Positions 1 through 6,715 of a stretch of DNA of 11,228 bases are shown here, piece by piece. Made by a program: the position numbers and the translations under genes. The number at the start of each line of letters is the position of its first letter. Position 1 is the stretch's first letter. Source of the DNA: an uncultured Collinsella sp. (lineage in GTDB: Bacteria > Actinomycetota > Coriobacteriia > Coriobacteriales > Coriobacteriaceae); the NCBI GenBank assembly GCA_958438125.1, contig CAUBQN010000044.1, positions 1-11,228 of the forward strand. The letters run 5' to 3'. The notes below the pieces were generated by a model that saw only the letters and a program-made list of their open reading frames with translations, had not been told where the DNA came from and ran no database searches.

Positions 1-23
1 GGCCTCGCGGCCTCCCCCTTTTT
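1..23 (+). terminator. Tail of a probable intrinsic terminator of an upstream gene
   Basis: The window opens with GGCC-TCGC-GGCC, a 4-bp stem with a tetraloop, followed by TCCCCC and a run of five T (19-23). The 3' arm continues as GGCCTC, so the stem may extend left of the window, where the 5' arm would need to read GAGGCC. This looks like the end of a rho-independent terminator for a + strand gene just outside the window. The five C between stem and T-run are not ideal, and the left arm is cut, so the call is tentative. Confidence 0.4.
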
Positions 24-90
24 GCGTTATATACACGTTGTACTTTGGGACCTAGCTCCCCCGTATTCGCTCTTACTGTTTGGCTGTATT

Positions 91-121
91 TTGAGTTCTT
101 CTAGTGTATTTGAGCGATAAT
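91..121 (+). promoter_or_regulatory. Weak candidate promoter for coaE
   Basis: TTGAGT (91-96) and GATAAT (116-121) resemble -35 and -10 hexamers, but the 19-base spacer is longer than the usual 17. The surrounding 1-149 stretch is AT-richer than the genes, as promoter regions often are. Transcription would start near 128, giving a leader of about 20 bases. No repressor site or riboswitch-like structure was seen. Confidence 0.25.
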
Positions 122-149
122 TACTCGCATTGGCGTTAGGGAGGGCTTG

Positions 150-791
150 ATGTTTACCGTATTTGTCTTGGGCAATATTGCTTCGGGTAAGTCGACTGCC
201 TGCCGCTATTTCGAATCTCGTGGCGCTATGCTTATCGATCTGGATGAGCTTGCAAAATCTCTGTATGTGCCGGGCTCTGATATCGTCAATACTCTCGCGG
301 ATGAATTCGGTTGGGACATTTTGGATGAGGAAGGCGGCATTCGCCGCAGCATCCTCGCTTCTCGAGCTTTTGCTTCTCCTGATTCGGTCGCACGGCTCAA
401 TGGCATTGTGCATCCCGTTCTCATTGAACAGCTTTCGCTTAGGATTCTCGATCCGGTTTGTTGTACGGTTTCATCTCCTCGTTATCGCTTTGCGGTGGTC
501 GAGGTTTCTGCTCCGACTGGTTTTGAGGATGCATTTGGCTTGGCTGATGAAATTCTGGTCATCAGCGCCCCTTTGTCAGTTCGTCGCGAGCGCGCTATTC
601 AACGTGGCATGGAGCCATCTGATTTCGATGCCCGTTCTGCTTGTCAGCCCGATGAGTCTGCGCTGTGCAATCTCGCTACAACGGTGATTGATAATGCCTC
701 AGGCGATAATTCGCTTTTTGAGCAGCTTGACTCATGGCTTGCATGCCATGGGTTTATAGACACTGCGGATAAGGAGGATGCCGATGCCTAA
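150..791 (+). CDS. coaE: Dephospho-CoA kinase (CoaE), divergent
   Basis: Predicted to catalyse the last step of coenzyme A synthesis, ATP-dependent phosphorylation of the 3'-hydroxyl of dephospho-CoA in the cytoplasm. The 213-residue protein has a Walker A loop GNIASGKST (residues 8-16), the acidic pair D30/D32 in IDLDELAK, the family motif LNGIVHP (83-89) and a basic lid-like segment RRERAIQRGM (145-154). Length fits the family (about 200). ATG 150 is chosen because AGGGAGG at 138-144 lies 5 bases upstream; the adjacent TTG 147 would be too close. Two deviations are visible: the usual GG before the P-loop serine region is GN, and the usual PLLFE-like segment reads SAPTGFE (120-126). The last 8 bases overlap the next gene, suggesting an operon with translational coupling. 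Codons end in T more often than in the repair genes to the right. Another P-loop nucleotide kinase is possible but less likely. Confidence 0.85.
   Translation: MFTVFVLGNIASGKSTACRYFESRGAMLIDLDELAKSLYVPGSDIVNTLADEFGWDILDEEGGIRRSILASRAFASPDSVARLNGIVHPVLIEQLSLRILDPVCCTVSSPRYRFAVVEVSAPTGFEDAFGLADEILVISAPLSVRRERAIQRGMEPSDFDARSACQPDESALCNLATTVIDNASGDNSLFEQLDSWLACHGFIDTADKEDADA
771..777 (+). promoter_or_regulatory. Shine-Dalgarno site deciding the transglycosylase start
   Basis: AAGGAGG lies inside the end of coaE. It directly touches ATG 778 but is 6 bases from ATG 784, so the second ATG is the likely start. The site and start lie within the last codons of coaE (stop at 789-791), a typical arrangement for coupled translation. 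Confidence 0.75.
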
Positions 792-1365
792 GACACGTTT
801 CTTTGCGTGGTATCGCCTTATGCCGCTGGCTGCCGTTTTTGTCTTCGGCCTAATCTCATTCGTTTACTCGTGTGCTCCTGCCGCTTTCTTTAAGCCGTTG
901 TATCCGATTGACTACGAGGCGTATGTAAAGCAATCCAGTATTTCGCATAATCTGGATCCGTATCTGGTATGCGCTGTCATTAAGTCGGAATCGAATTGGG
1001 ATCCCGAGGCCGAGTCGAATCAAGGTGCTCAGGGATTGATGCAGCTGATGCCCGAGACTGCCCAGGATATGATCGCCAAGGGCCTTGTCGACGGTGGCGA
1101 GTATTCGGCCGACAACCTTAACGATCCGGCTACGAATATCGAGTTTGGCTGTGCGTATCTTTCGTATCTTCTAGCGTATTTTAACGGGTCGACTGACAGT
1201 GCCATTGCTGCCTATAACGCCGGTATGGGCAATGTCGACGGATGGGCGCAGCAGGGTACGTCGCTTCATAATGCAATCACCTTTCCCGAGACGCAGGCGT
1301 ATCTGATTCGTGTCAATAATGCCTTGGCTCGCTACAGGACCATCTATCCCGATCGGTTCGTATAG
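784..1365 (+). CDS. Membrane-anchored lytic transglycosylase, SLT domain (GH23)
   Basis: Predicted to cleave the MurNAc-GlcNAc bond of peptidoglycan with formation of 1,6-anhydro-MurNAc, acting outside the membrane in wall remodelling. The 193-residue protein starts with a basic stretch and one hydrophobic segment (about residues 12-30), then a Slt70-type catalytic domain. Visible motifs are the catalytic glutamate E69 in IKSESNW, GAQGLMQLMP (81-90) and AYNAGMGNV (143-151). Cys30 follows VYS, which is a poor lipobox, so a signal anchor or uncleaved signal peptide seems more likely than a lipoprotein. Apart from the anchor it is a bare catalytic domain, with no LysM or other wall-binding module. 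It overlaps coaE and sits 51 bases ahead of uvrB with no terminator between. Family assignment is firm; the specific cellular role is not known. Confidence 0.92.
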   Translation: MPKTRFFAWYRLMPLAAVFVFGLISFVYSCAPAAFFKPLYPIDYEAYVKQSSISHNLDPYLVCAVIKSESNWDPEAESNQGAQGLMQLMPETAQDMIAKGLVDGGEYSADNLNDPATNIEFGCAYLSYLLAYFNGSTDSAIAAYNAGMGNVDGWAQQGTSLHNAITFPETQAYLIRVNNALARYRTIYPDRFV

Positions 1366-1385
1366 GACTATGCCTGCCGCCTGCG

Positions 1386-1391
1386 TATACT
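1386..1391 (+). promoter_or_regulatory. Candidate -10 element for uvrB
   Basis: TATACT matches the -10 consensus at five of six positions and lies 25 bases before the chosen uvrB ATG. No good -35 is present at 16-18 bases upstream (TAGGAC at 1363-1368 is poor). If used, transcription would begin near 1398, after ATG 1396, which independently favours the ATG at 1417. The same hexamer appears ahead of the ybaK-like gene. No LexA box is visible here. Confidence 0.35.
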
Positions 1392-1406
1392 GCAGATGTA
1401 TGAGTT

Positions 1407-1411
1407 AGGAG
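1407..1411 (+). promoter_or_regulatory. Shine-Dalgarno site deciding the uvrB start
   Basis: AGGAG sits 5 bases before ATG 1417. The in-frame ATG at 1396 has no comparable site, so the protein beginning MAEFEVE is preferred over the one with seven extra residues. Confidence 0.7.
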
Positions 1412-1416
1412 TATCC

Positions 1417-3657
1417 ATGGCGGAATTTGAAGTAGAACGCGTTGGTGGTGAACTTAAGCGCTTTGGCGTTGAAGGCTCTGACGTGCCGTTTAAGGTCGTG
1501 TCTCCCTATGAGCCTGCCGGTTCCCAGCCTAAGGCCATTGAGTCGCTTGTGCAGGGCGTGAGGGACGGAGACCGCTATCAGGTTTTGCTGGGCGTGACTG
1601 GTTCGGGCAAGACCTTCACGATGGCAAAGACTATTGAGGCCCTGGGAAAGCCGACGCTGGTCATGGCTCCGAATAAAACGCTCGCCGCTCAGCTTGCGAG
1701 CGAGCTCAAAGAGTTCTTTCCCAACAACGCTGTGGTCTACTTCGTCTCGTACTACGACTACTATCAGCCCGAGGCGTATGTGCCGCAAAGCGATACATAT
1801 ATCGAGAAAGACTCCTCGATTAACGAAGAGGTCGAGATGCTGCGCCATCAGGCGACCGCGTCACTGCTCTCTCGACGCGATGTGATCGTTGTCGCATCGG
1901 TCTCGTGTATCTATGGCATTGGCTCTCCTGAGGACTATGCGGGTCTGGCTCCAAACGTCGACAAGAAGGTGCCGCTCGAGCGCGATGACTTTATCCATGC
2001 ACTTATCGACATTCAATATGATCGCAATGACTATGACCTGGCACGCGGCACGTTCCGCGTGCGCGGCGATGTTGTCGACGTGTATCCGCCTTATGCCGAG
2101 CATCCGTTGCGGTTTGAGTTCTTTGGCGACGAGGTCGAGCTGATTGCCGAGATCGATGAGGTCACCGGTGAGATGCTTCGTGAGTACGAGGCCATCCCCG
2201 TATGGCCGGCATCGCACTACGTGACCGAGAAGCCGAAGGTCAAGGCGGCTCTGAAATCGATCAGGGAAGAGTGCGAGAAGCGCGTGGCGGAGCTCAAGGC
2301 GACCGACAAGTTGCTCGAGGCGCAGCGTCTGCAGCAGCGCACCGATTATGATCTTGAGATGCTCGAGACGATGGGCTTTTGCAACGGCATCGAGAACTAC
2401 TCGCGTCATCTGGACGGTCGCAAACCGGGTGAGCCGCCGTTTACCCTAATCGATTACTTTCCCAAGGATATGCTCTGCATCATCGATGAGAGCCATGTGA
2501 CGGTGCCGCAGATTCGCGGCATGCACGAAGGTGACCGCTCGCGTAAGGTGACGCTGGTGGAACACGGTTTTCGCCTGCCCTCGGCGCTCGATAACCGCCC
2601 GCTTCGTTTCGATGAGTTTGAGGCGAGGATTCCCCAGTTCATCTACGTTTCGGCAACACCGGGCGACTATGAGCTGCGGGTTAGCCAGAACGACGTTGAG
2701 CAGATTATTCGTCCGACCGGTCTGCTCGATCCCAAGATCGATGTGCGTCCGGTTCGTGGGCAGATTGACGATCTTGAGGACGAGATTCGCGAGCGCGTTG
2801 CCCGCAAGGAGCGCGTGCTGGTGACCACGTTGACCAAGCGCATGGCCGAGGACCTGACCGACCATCTGCTCGACGCGGGCATTAAGGTCAATTACATGCA
2901 CTCTGATACGGCGACAATGGACCGTGTCGAGATCCTGCGAACGCTGCGCGAGGGCAAGATCGATGTCCTCGTTGGCATCAACCTGCTTCGCGAGGGCTTG
3001 GATCTCCCCGAGGTCTCACTGGTGGCAATTCTCGATGCCGATAAGGAAGGCTTCTTGCGCAACCGCCGTTCGCTGATTCAGACGATTGGCCGCGCGGCCC
3101 GTAACGCCGATGGCGAAGTCATCATGTATGCAGACGTTGTGACCGATTCGATGAAAGAGGCCATCGAGGAGACGCAGCGCCGTCGTGAGATTCAGATGGC
3201 ATATAACGAAGAGCATGGCATTGTGCCCAAGACGGTGCGCAAGGCCATCAACGACATCTCAAGTTTTATTGCCGAGGCCGAAAAAACCGTGGGTTCCAAG
3301 GGGCGCTCGAAGGGGGACTCTCTTGGCCATGGCGCATTCTATACGCCCGATGAGTCGGGCGAGGGCGGCGTGCCGGAAACGGTGGCGCCCGAGCAGACAC
3401 TTGCGGAGCAGATGGAAGAACTGCCGCATGACGAGCTTGTGCGGATTGTCGAATCCATGGAAGAGGATATGCGTAACGCTTCTGCCGCCATGGACTTTGA
3501 GGAGGCGGCGCGCCTGCGCGATGCCGTCGTTCAGATTCGGGCGATGCTCGAGGGCGCGTCTGAGGACGAGACGATCGAGCGCTTACGTTCGCAGGCCCGC
3601 AAGGGTTCCACGTTCGCATCGGGCAGAAAACGCCAGGGCGCACGGTTTAAGAAATAG
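1417..3657 (+). CDS. uvrB: UvrABC excision repair subunit B
   Basis: UvrB is the damage-verifying helicase-like subunit of bacterial nucleotide excision repair: loaded by UvrA, it clamps DNA with a beta-hairpin and recruits UvrC. The 746-residue protein shows Walker A GVTGSGKT (59-66), the aromatic beta-hairpin YYDYYQPEAYVP (112-123), the DESH Walker B box (357-360), NLLREGLDLP (from 522), QTIGRAAR (555-562) and a C-terminal UVR domain (about 672-710) that contacts UvrC. Typical UvrB proteins are about 660-680 residues. The extra length is a Gly/Ser- and acid-rich linker before the UVR domain and a basic tail of about 35 residues after it, ending KRQGARFKK. The gene follows the transglycosylase by 51 bases, so it may be read from upstream as well as from its own weak promoter. 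A strong terminator follows at once. Product identity is certain. Confidence 0.98.
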   Translation: MAEFEVERVGGELKRFGVEGSDVPFKVVSPYEPAGSQPKAIESLVQGVRDGDRYQVLLGVTGSGKTFTMAKTIEALGKPTLVMAPNKTLAAQLASELKEFFPNNAVVYFVSYYDYYQPEAYVPQSDTYIEKDSSINEEVEMLRHQATASLLSRRDVIVVASVSCIYGIGSPEDYAGLAPNVDKKVPLERDDFIHALIDIQYDRNDYDLARGTFRVRGDVVDVYPPYAEHPLRFEFFGDEVELIAEIDEVTGEMLREYEAIPVWPASHYVTEKPKVKAALKSIREECEKRVAELKATDKLLEAQRLQQRTDYDLEMLETMGFCNGIENYSRHLDGRKPGEPPFTLIDYFPKDMLCIIDESHVTVPQIRGMHEGDRSRKVTLVEHGFRLPSALDNRPLRFDEFEARIPQFIYVSATPGDYELRVSQNDVEQIIRPTGLLDPKIDVRPVRGQIDDLEDEIRERVARKERVLVTTLTKRMAEDLTDHLLDAGIKVNYMHSDTATMDRVEILRTLREGKIDVLVGINLLREGLDLPEVSLVAILDADKEGFLRNRRSLIQTIGRAARNADGEVIMYADVVTDSMKEAIEETQRRREIQMAYNEEHGIVPKTVRKAINDISSFIAEAEKTVGSKGRSKGDSLGHGAFYTPDESGEGGVPETVAPEQTLAEQMEELPHDELVRIVESMEEDMRNASAAMDFEEAARLRDAVVQIRAMLEGASEDETIERLRSQARKGSTFASGRKRQGARFKK

Positions 3658-3660
3658 CGA

Positions 3661-3703
3661 ACAGGCCCCGAGTTCCCTGTGGAGCTCGGGGCCTGTGTCT
3701 TTT
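3661..3703 (+). terminator. Strong intrinsic terminator after uvrB
   Basis: A perfect 12-bp stem (3661-3672 with 3685-3696) continues through TTCC/GGAG (3673-3676 with 3681-3684, including one G-T pair) to a CTGT tetraloop. GTCTTTT follows. The stem begins 4 bases after the uvrB stop codon. It lies in the 65-base gap between two convergent genes. The opposite strand has only a broken T-rich stretch after the hairpin, so it is probably weaker for the leftward flavoprotein gene, though it may serve both. Confidence 0.9.
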
Positions 3704-3722
3704 GCGCACTGGAATTCGTGCG

Positions 3723-5363
3723 TTAGAGGTCTGCAATCAGGGCTTCGGCACAACGGATGCCGTCGGTGGCCGCGCTCATTATGCCGCCGGCATATCCAGC
3801 TCCCTCACCACAAGGGTAGAGGCCCGGGGTCGACACGGCATGGCACGTTCGGTCTCGGGTGACAGTGACAGGTGAGCTCGAACGAGTCTCCACGCCGGTA
3901 AGAACGGCATCGGGGCGGTCGTAGCCTCGTAGCTTTTTTCCGAGTAGGGGAAGTCCCAGGCGGAGCGACTCGACGATATGCTGCGGCAGGGCTTCGTCAA
4001 TTGCCGTCCAGGTCACACCGAGCGGATAGGTGGGCTTTACCTTTCCGGGCGCCTTGCTGGCGCGTCCTGCGAGGAAATCTCCGACGAGTTGTGCCGGTGC
4101 GTTCCAGTTGGAACCGCCCAGGCGATAGGCGGCCGCCTCGCAGGCGCGCTGGAGCTCGATGCCGGCGAGCGGGTCATCGTTGGGAAGGTCCTCAGGCGTG
4201 ACGTTAACGAGCAGGGCGGCGTTTGCGTTGCGTCCGTCGCGGGCATTGAGGCTGGCGCCGTTGACGCACAGGTGGCCCTGCTCGGAAGAGGCGGCGACAA
4301 CCTGCCCGCCGGGGCACATGCAAAACGAGAACACGCTGCGGCCGTTGGGAAGATGGGCGACGAGCTTGTAGGGGGCTGCTCCGAGGGCAGGATGTCCCGC
4401 CAAGGCTCCATATTGGGCTCGGTCGATATCGCGCTGCGGATGCTCGATGCGAACGCCCATGGCAAAGGTCTTTTGTGCGAGGGCCACGTTGTGGTCCTTA
4501 AGGAGCTCAAAAATATCGCGAGCAGAATGCCCGCAGGCGAGGATGAGGTGCTTTGTCTCGATTGGCTCGTAAGCGGCGTCTTGGGACGATTGGACATCAA
4601 TACCGGTGATGGCGCCAGACGCGTCGATGTGAATGTCGACGAGCTTTGTTCGATAACGGACGATACCTCCGAGCTGCTCGATGCGCTGGGATATAGCGGT
4701 GACAACCGTGGGAAGGATGTCGGAGCCAATGTGCGGCTTGGCATCCCACAGAATATCGCGGGGCGCACCCGCCTCGACGAAGGTTTCGAGGATAAGGCGA
4801 TGGGCGGGATTTTTTGTTCCCGTATTGAGCTTGCCGTCCGAGAAGGTCCCCGCGCCGCCCAGACCAAACTGGATATTACTCTCGGGGTCGAGGATGCGCT
4901 CCTTTAGAAAGAGGTCGATCGCATGCGAGCGGCGAAATGCCGGGTCGCCGCGCTCGATGAGCAAGGGCTTAAGACCTGCTTTGGCGAGCGTTAGCGCGGC
5001 GAAAAGGCCAGCGCATCCGGCGCCGATGACGACGGGGCGCTCTTTGGGTGCGCCGGAAACGGGGAAGGGGAATGAAGGCTCATCGTCATCTATCGCGCGT
5101 ACGTGCGAGCGGTCACGTTCGGAAACGCTGCCGACCGCCTCTCGCTCGAGGTGGGGACTGGTCAGCTCAACACGAAAGCTCAGGATAAAATGGACGTCTC
5201 GTTTTTTGCGAGCGTCGATTGACTTGCGGTGGAGCTCGATGGACTTGATCTCGGAGCCCTTGCAACGTAGGACGCGCTTGGCGACTCGCTTGCCAACAAT
5301 GAGGCAGGCATTTTCATCGCCGGCTTCATCGAGCGACGCGTTGACTTGGGTGATTTCGATCAT
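3723..5363 (-). CDS. COG2509-type FAD-dependent dehydrogenase, substrate unknown
   Basis: A 546-residue flavoprotein whose reaction is not known. Residues 1-105 form a charged N-terminal module with SIDARKKRDVHF (48-59), a segment I recall as typical of COG2509 proteins. A Rossmann FAD-binding site follows: VVIGAGCAGLFAA with G114/G116/G119 and E131-R132 ending the second strand. FGLGGAGTFSDGKL and GEGAGYAGGIMSAATDG (519-535) are further family-like glycine motifs, the latter probably closing over FAD. No signal peptide or membrane segment is seen, so it is cytoplasmic. The start at 5363 is chosen because AAGGAG (5370-5375) lies 6 bases upstream; in-frame Met codons further upstream would read through the intergenic hairpin. 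It is the third leftward gene after mrp and the BaiN-like gene, 80 bases beyond the latter. Family call is good; function is open. Confidence 0.9.
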   Translation of the reverse strand: MIEITQVNASLDEAGDENACLIVGKRVAKRVLRCKGSEIKSIELHRKSIDARKKRDVHFILSFRVELTSPHLEREAVGSVSERDRSHVRAIDDDEPSFPFPVSGAPKERPVVIGAGCAGLFAALTLAKAGLKPLLIERGDPAFRRSHAIDLFLKERILDPESNIQFGLGGAGTFSDGKLNTGTKNPAHRLILETFVEAGAPRDILWDAKPHIGSDILPTVVTAISQRIEQLGGIVRYRTKLVDIHIDASGAITGIDVQSSQDAAYEPIETKHLILACGHSARDIFELLKDHNVALAQKTFAMGVRIEHPQRDIDRAQYGALAGHPALGAAPYKLVAHLPNGRSVFSFCMCPGGQVVAASSEQGHLCVNGASLNARDGRNANAALLVNVTPEDLPNDDPLAGIELQRACEAAAYRLGGSNWNAPAQLVGDFLAGRASKAPGKVKPTYPLGVTWTAIDEALPQHIVESLRLGLPLLGKKLRGYDRPDAVLTGVETRSSSPVTVTRDRTCHAVSTPGLYPCGEGAGYAGGIMSAATDGIRCAEALIADL

Positions 5364-5380
5364 CGAGGTCTCCTTAGAGG

Positions 5381-5413
5381 CAAGAAAGAGGCCGTCCGGT
5401 ATCCCAGACGGCC
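5381..5413 (-). terminator. Hairpin with T-rich tail between the two flavoprotein genes
   Basis: GGCCGTC (5390-5396) pairs perfectly with GACGGCC (5407-5413); after one C-A mismatch the stem can add two G-C pairs around a 4-base loop. Read leftward, the stem is followed directly by TCTTTCTT, a fair terminator tail, and it begins about 30 bases after the upstream flavoprotein stop. It may end the mrp-BaiN-like transcript partly or wholly. On the + strand five T (5422-5426) lie 8 bases beyond the stem, too far for a standard terminator. Confidence 0.55.
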
Positions 5414-5427
5414 CGAATGCGTTTTTG

Positions 5428-5433
5428 ATTATA
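5428..5433 (-). promoter_or_regulatory. Perfect TATAAT -10 candidate ahead of the COG2509 gene
   Basis: On the minus strand the sequence reads TATAAT, 10 bases after the BaiN-like gene's stop. A start near 5421 would give a 57-base leader carrying the 5390-5413 hairpin almost at its 5' end. No convincing -35 hexamer is found at 16-18 bases (AAGCAG or CAAGCA), and the spacer lacks a TGn extension, so the match could be chance. Confidence 0.35.
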
Positions 5434-5443
5434 GACTGCGCGG

Positions 5444-6715
5444 CTACAGGCTGCTTGCAGCGCGAATGCCCGAGAGCCATGCCCACGCAAGGTTAAAGCC
5501 TCCGCAATCGGCGTCGATGTCGAGCGCTTCGCCGCAGACGTAAAGCGGGGCGTCGACAACGCTGCGCGCGCGTAGACTGGGTGTTGAGATACTCTCGACA
5601 GATATGCCACCACGCGTGACCTGCGCCGAGCGCTCCTCGGCGGTTCCTTCGACGAGCAACTTAAAGTGCTTGAGGATCGAGACCAGGTGGATGACATCGT
5701 TGGAGCCTGGATGGCACTGCTCGAACGCTGTGCAGACGACGCGGGAGAGTTGCGGGGCAAGCATACCGTCGAGCCAACGGGGATCGCGGGGCGAAAAGCC
5801 GCCGAGCAGCTCAACGCGCCGGTTAAGCATATCGAGCAACTCGTCTTTGGAGAGGTCGGGGAAAACGTCGAGCAGGATCGTATCGCCGCGCTGGATACGA
5901 CGGGAGAGGTTGAAGACAGCGACGCCCGAGATACCGAAGGTTCGAAACAGGACTTCACCGTCTTCGTGCCAGAGCTCATTATGATTGCGGGCGAGCGTCA
6001 AGCGGGCGCGGACGCGCAGGCCATCCAACGTCTTGAGTGCCGCCCGATCGCCGACGACCGTTGCCGATACGGGGCAGAGGATGGGGCGCAGCGAAGTGAG
6101 GGGGAGGCGAAACGTATCGGCGATACCGGTGGGGTTGCCACCCGTGGCGATAATTACGGCATGTGCCTCCAGGGCCTCGTTCTTGCGAGGGACATCGGCG
6201 AGCGCTTTCCGAAGCGAGCGGAGCTCCGATTTTCGGTCGTCGTGCTTTTTTGCCTTGAGCGCCCGCGCTGGACGGTCTATTTGGAGTGCCCAGCCTTCGG
6301 AAGCTTTGTGTGCCGAGGCAACGTTGGCTCCGCAGATTAAGGTGATACCCAGGCGGTCGCAAACATTGAGAAGTGCGTCGCGCACCGATTCGGCGCGAAG
6401 GGAGCGCGGGTACAGCCGGCCTTCCTCGGAGGTTGTCATGATGCCCAGCGAGGAGAAGAAACCCATAAGCTCTTGTTCGGGTTGGGGGCCCATGACAGAT
6501 TCGACGAATGCGGGGTGGTTATACCGCTGAGGATCAATCGATTCGTTGGAGAGGTTGCAGCGGCCGTTACCGGTCGCAAGGAGCTTAAGGCCGCAGGCGA
6601 CATCGCGCTCAACGATGCAGACGCTTTTGCCAGCACGTGCGGCCGTAATGGCGGCGGCGAGGCTTGAAGCCCCGCCGCCGATTACCAGGACGTCATAGAA
6701 GGCGCTCGTGTTCAC
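5444..6715 (-). CDS. BaiN/HI0933-type NAD(P)/FAD-dependent oxidoreductase (COG2081)
   Basis: A 423-residue cytoplasmic flavoprotein of the HI0933/YhiN/BaiN family. Some members act on bile-acid intermediates in gut clostridia, but most have no proven substrate, so none is assigned here. Motifs: N-terminal FAD fold DVLVIGGGASSLAAA (8-22), acidic E36-R37, the family signature GLKLLATGNGRCNLSN (42-57) and the C-terminal GEALDIDADCGGFNLAWAW (from 395). In the dinucleotide motif the third glycine is serine (G13, G15, S18), whereas GxGxxG is usual. The start is GTG at 6713-6715, directly abutting the mrp TAA stop; GAGG (6721-6724) inside the mrp end lies 5 bases away. A later start would cut the FAD fold. 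The abutment implies co-transcription and probably coupled translation with mrp. Confidence 0.92.
   Translation of the reverse strand: MNTSAFYDVLVIGGGASSLAAAITAARAGKSVCIVERDVACGLKLLATGNGRCNLSNESIDPQRYNHPAFVESVMGPQPEQELMGFFSSLGIMTTSEEGRLYPRSLRAESVRDALLNVCDRLGITLICGANVASAHKASEGWALQIDRPARALKAKKHDDRKSELRSLRKALADVPRKNEALEAHAVIIATGGNPTGIADTFRLPLTSLRPILCPVSATVVGDRAALKTLDGLRVRARLTLARNHNELWHEDGEVLFRTFGISGVAVFNLSRRIQRGDTILLDVFPDLSKDELLDMLNRRVELLGGFSPRDPRWLDGMLAPQLSRVVCTAFEQCHPGSNDVIHLVSILKHFKLLVEGTAEERSAQVTRGGISVESISTPSLRARSVVDAPLYVCGEALDIDADCGGFNLAWAWLSGIRAASSL

Noticed and set aside
27..413. 128-codon minus strand ORF across the coaE start
   Set aside because: Antisense to coaE, low-complexity composition, no ribosome site noticed and no recognisable motif.
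163..687. 174-codon + strand ORF inside coaE in another frame
   Set aside because: Its Leu/Ser-rich product has no recognisable domain, and the overlapping frame has clear CoaE motifs.
1353..1391. Possible LexA half-site (GTTCG) near the end of the transglycosylase gene
   Set aside because: Only one half-site is present; the other arm does not match CGAAC, so it is not a credible operator.
3185..3862. 225-codon + strand ORF across the uvrB end and terminator
   Set aside because: Arg-rich out-of-frame translation that reads through a perfect 16-bp terminator stem.
3978..4907. 309-codon + strand ORF antisense to the COG2509 gene
   Set aside because: Typical antisense shadow of GC-biased codons; the opposite strand holds a complete FAD protein with intact motifs and its own ribosome site.
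4681..5496. 271-codon + strand ORF antisense to the COG2509 gene and gap
   Set aside because: Ser/Arg-rich shadow with no domain; it runs through the intergenic hairpin and into the next gene's end.
5666..6340. 224-codon + strand ORF antisense to the BaiN-like gene
   Set aside because: Antisense shadow; the sense frame shows the full HI0933/BaiN signature set.
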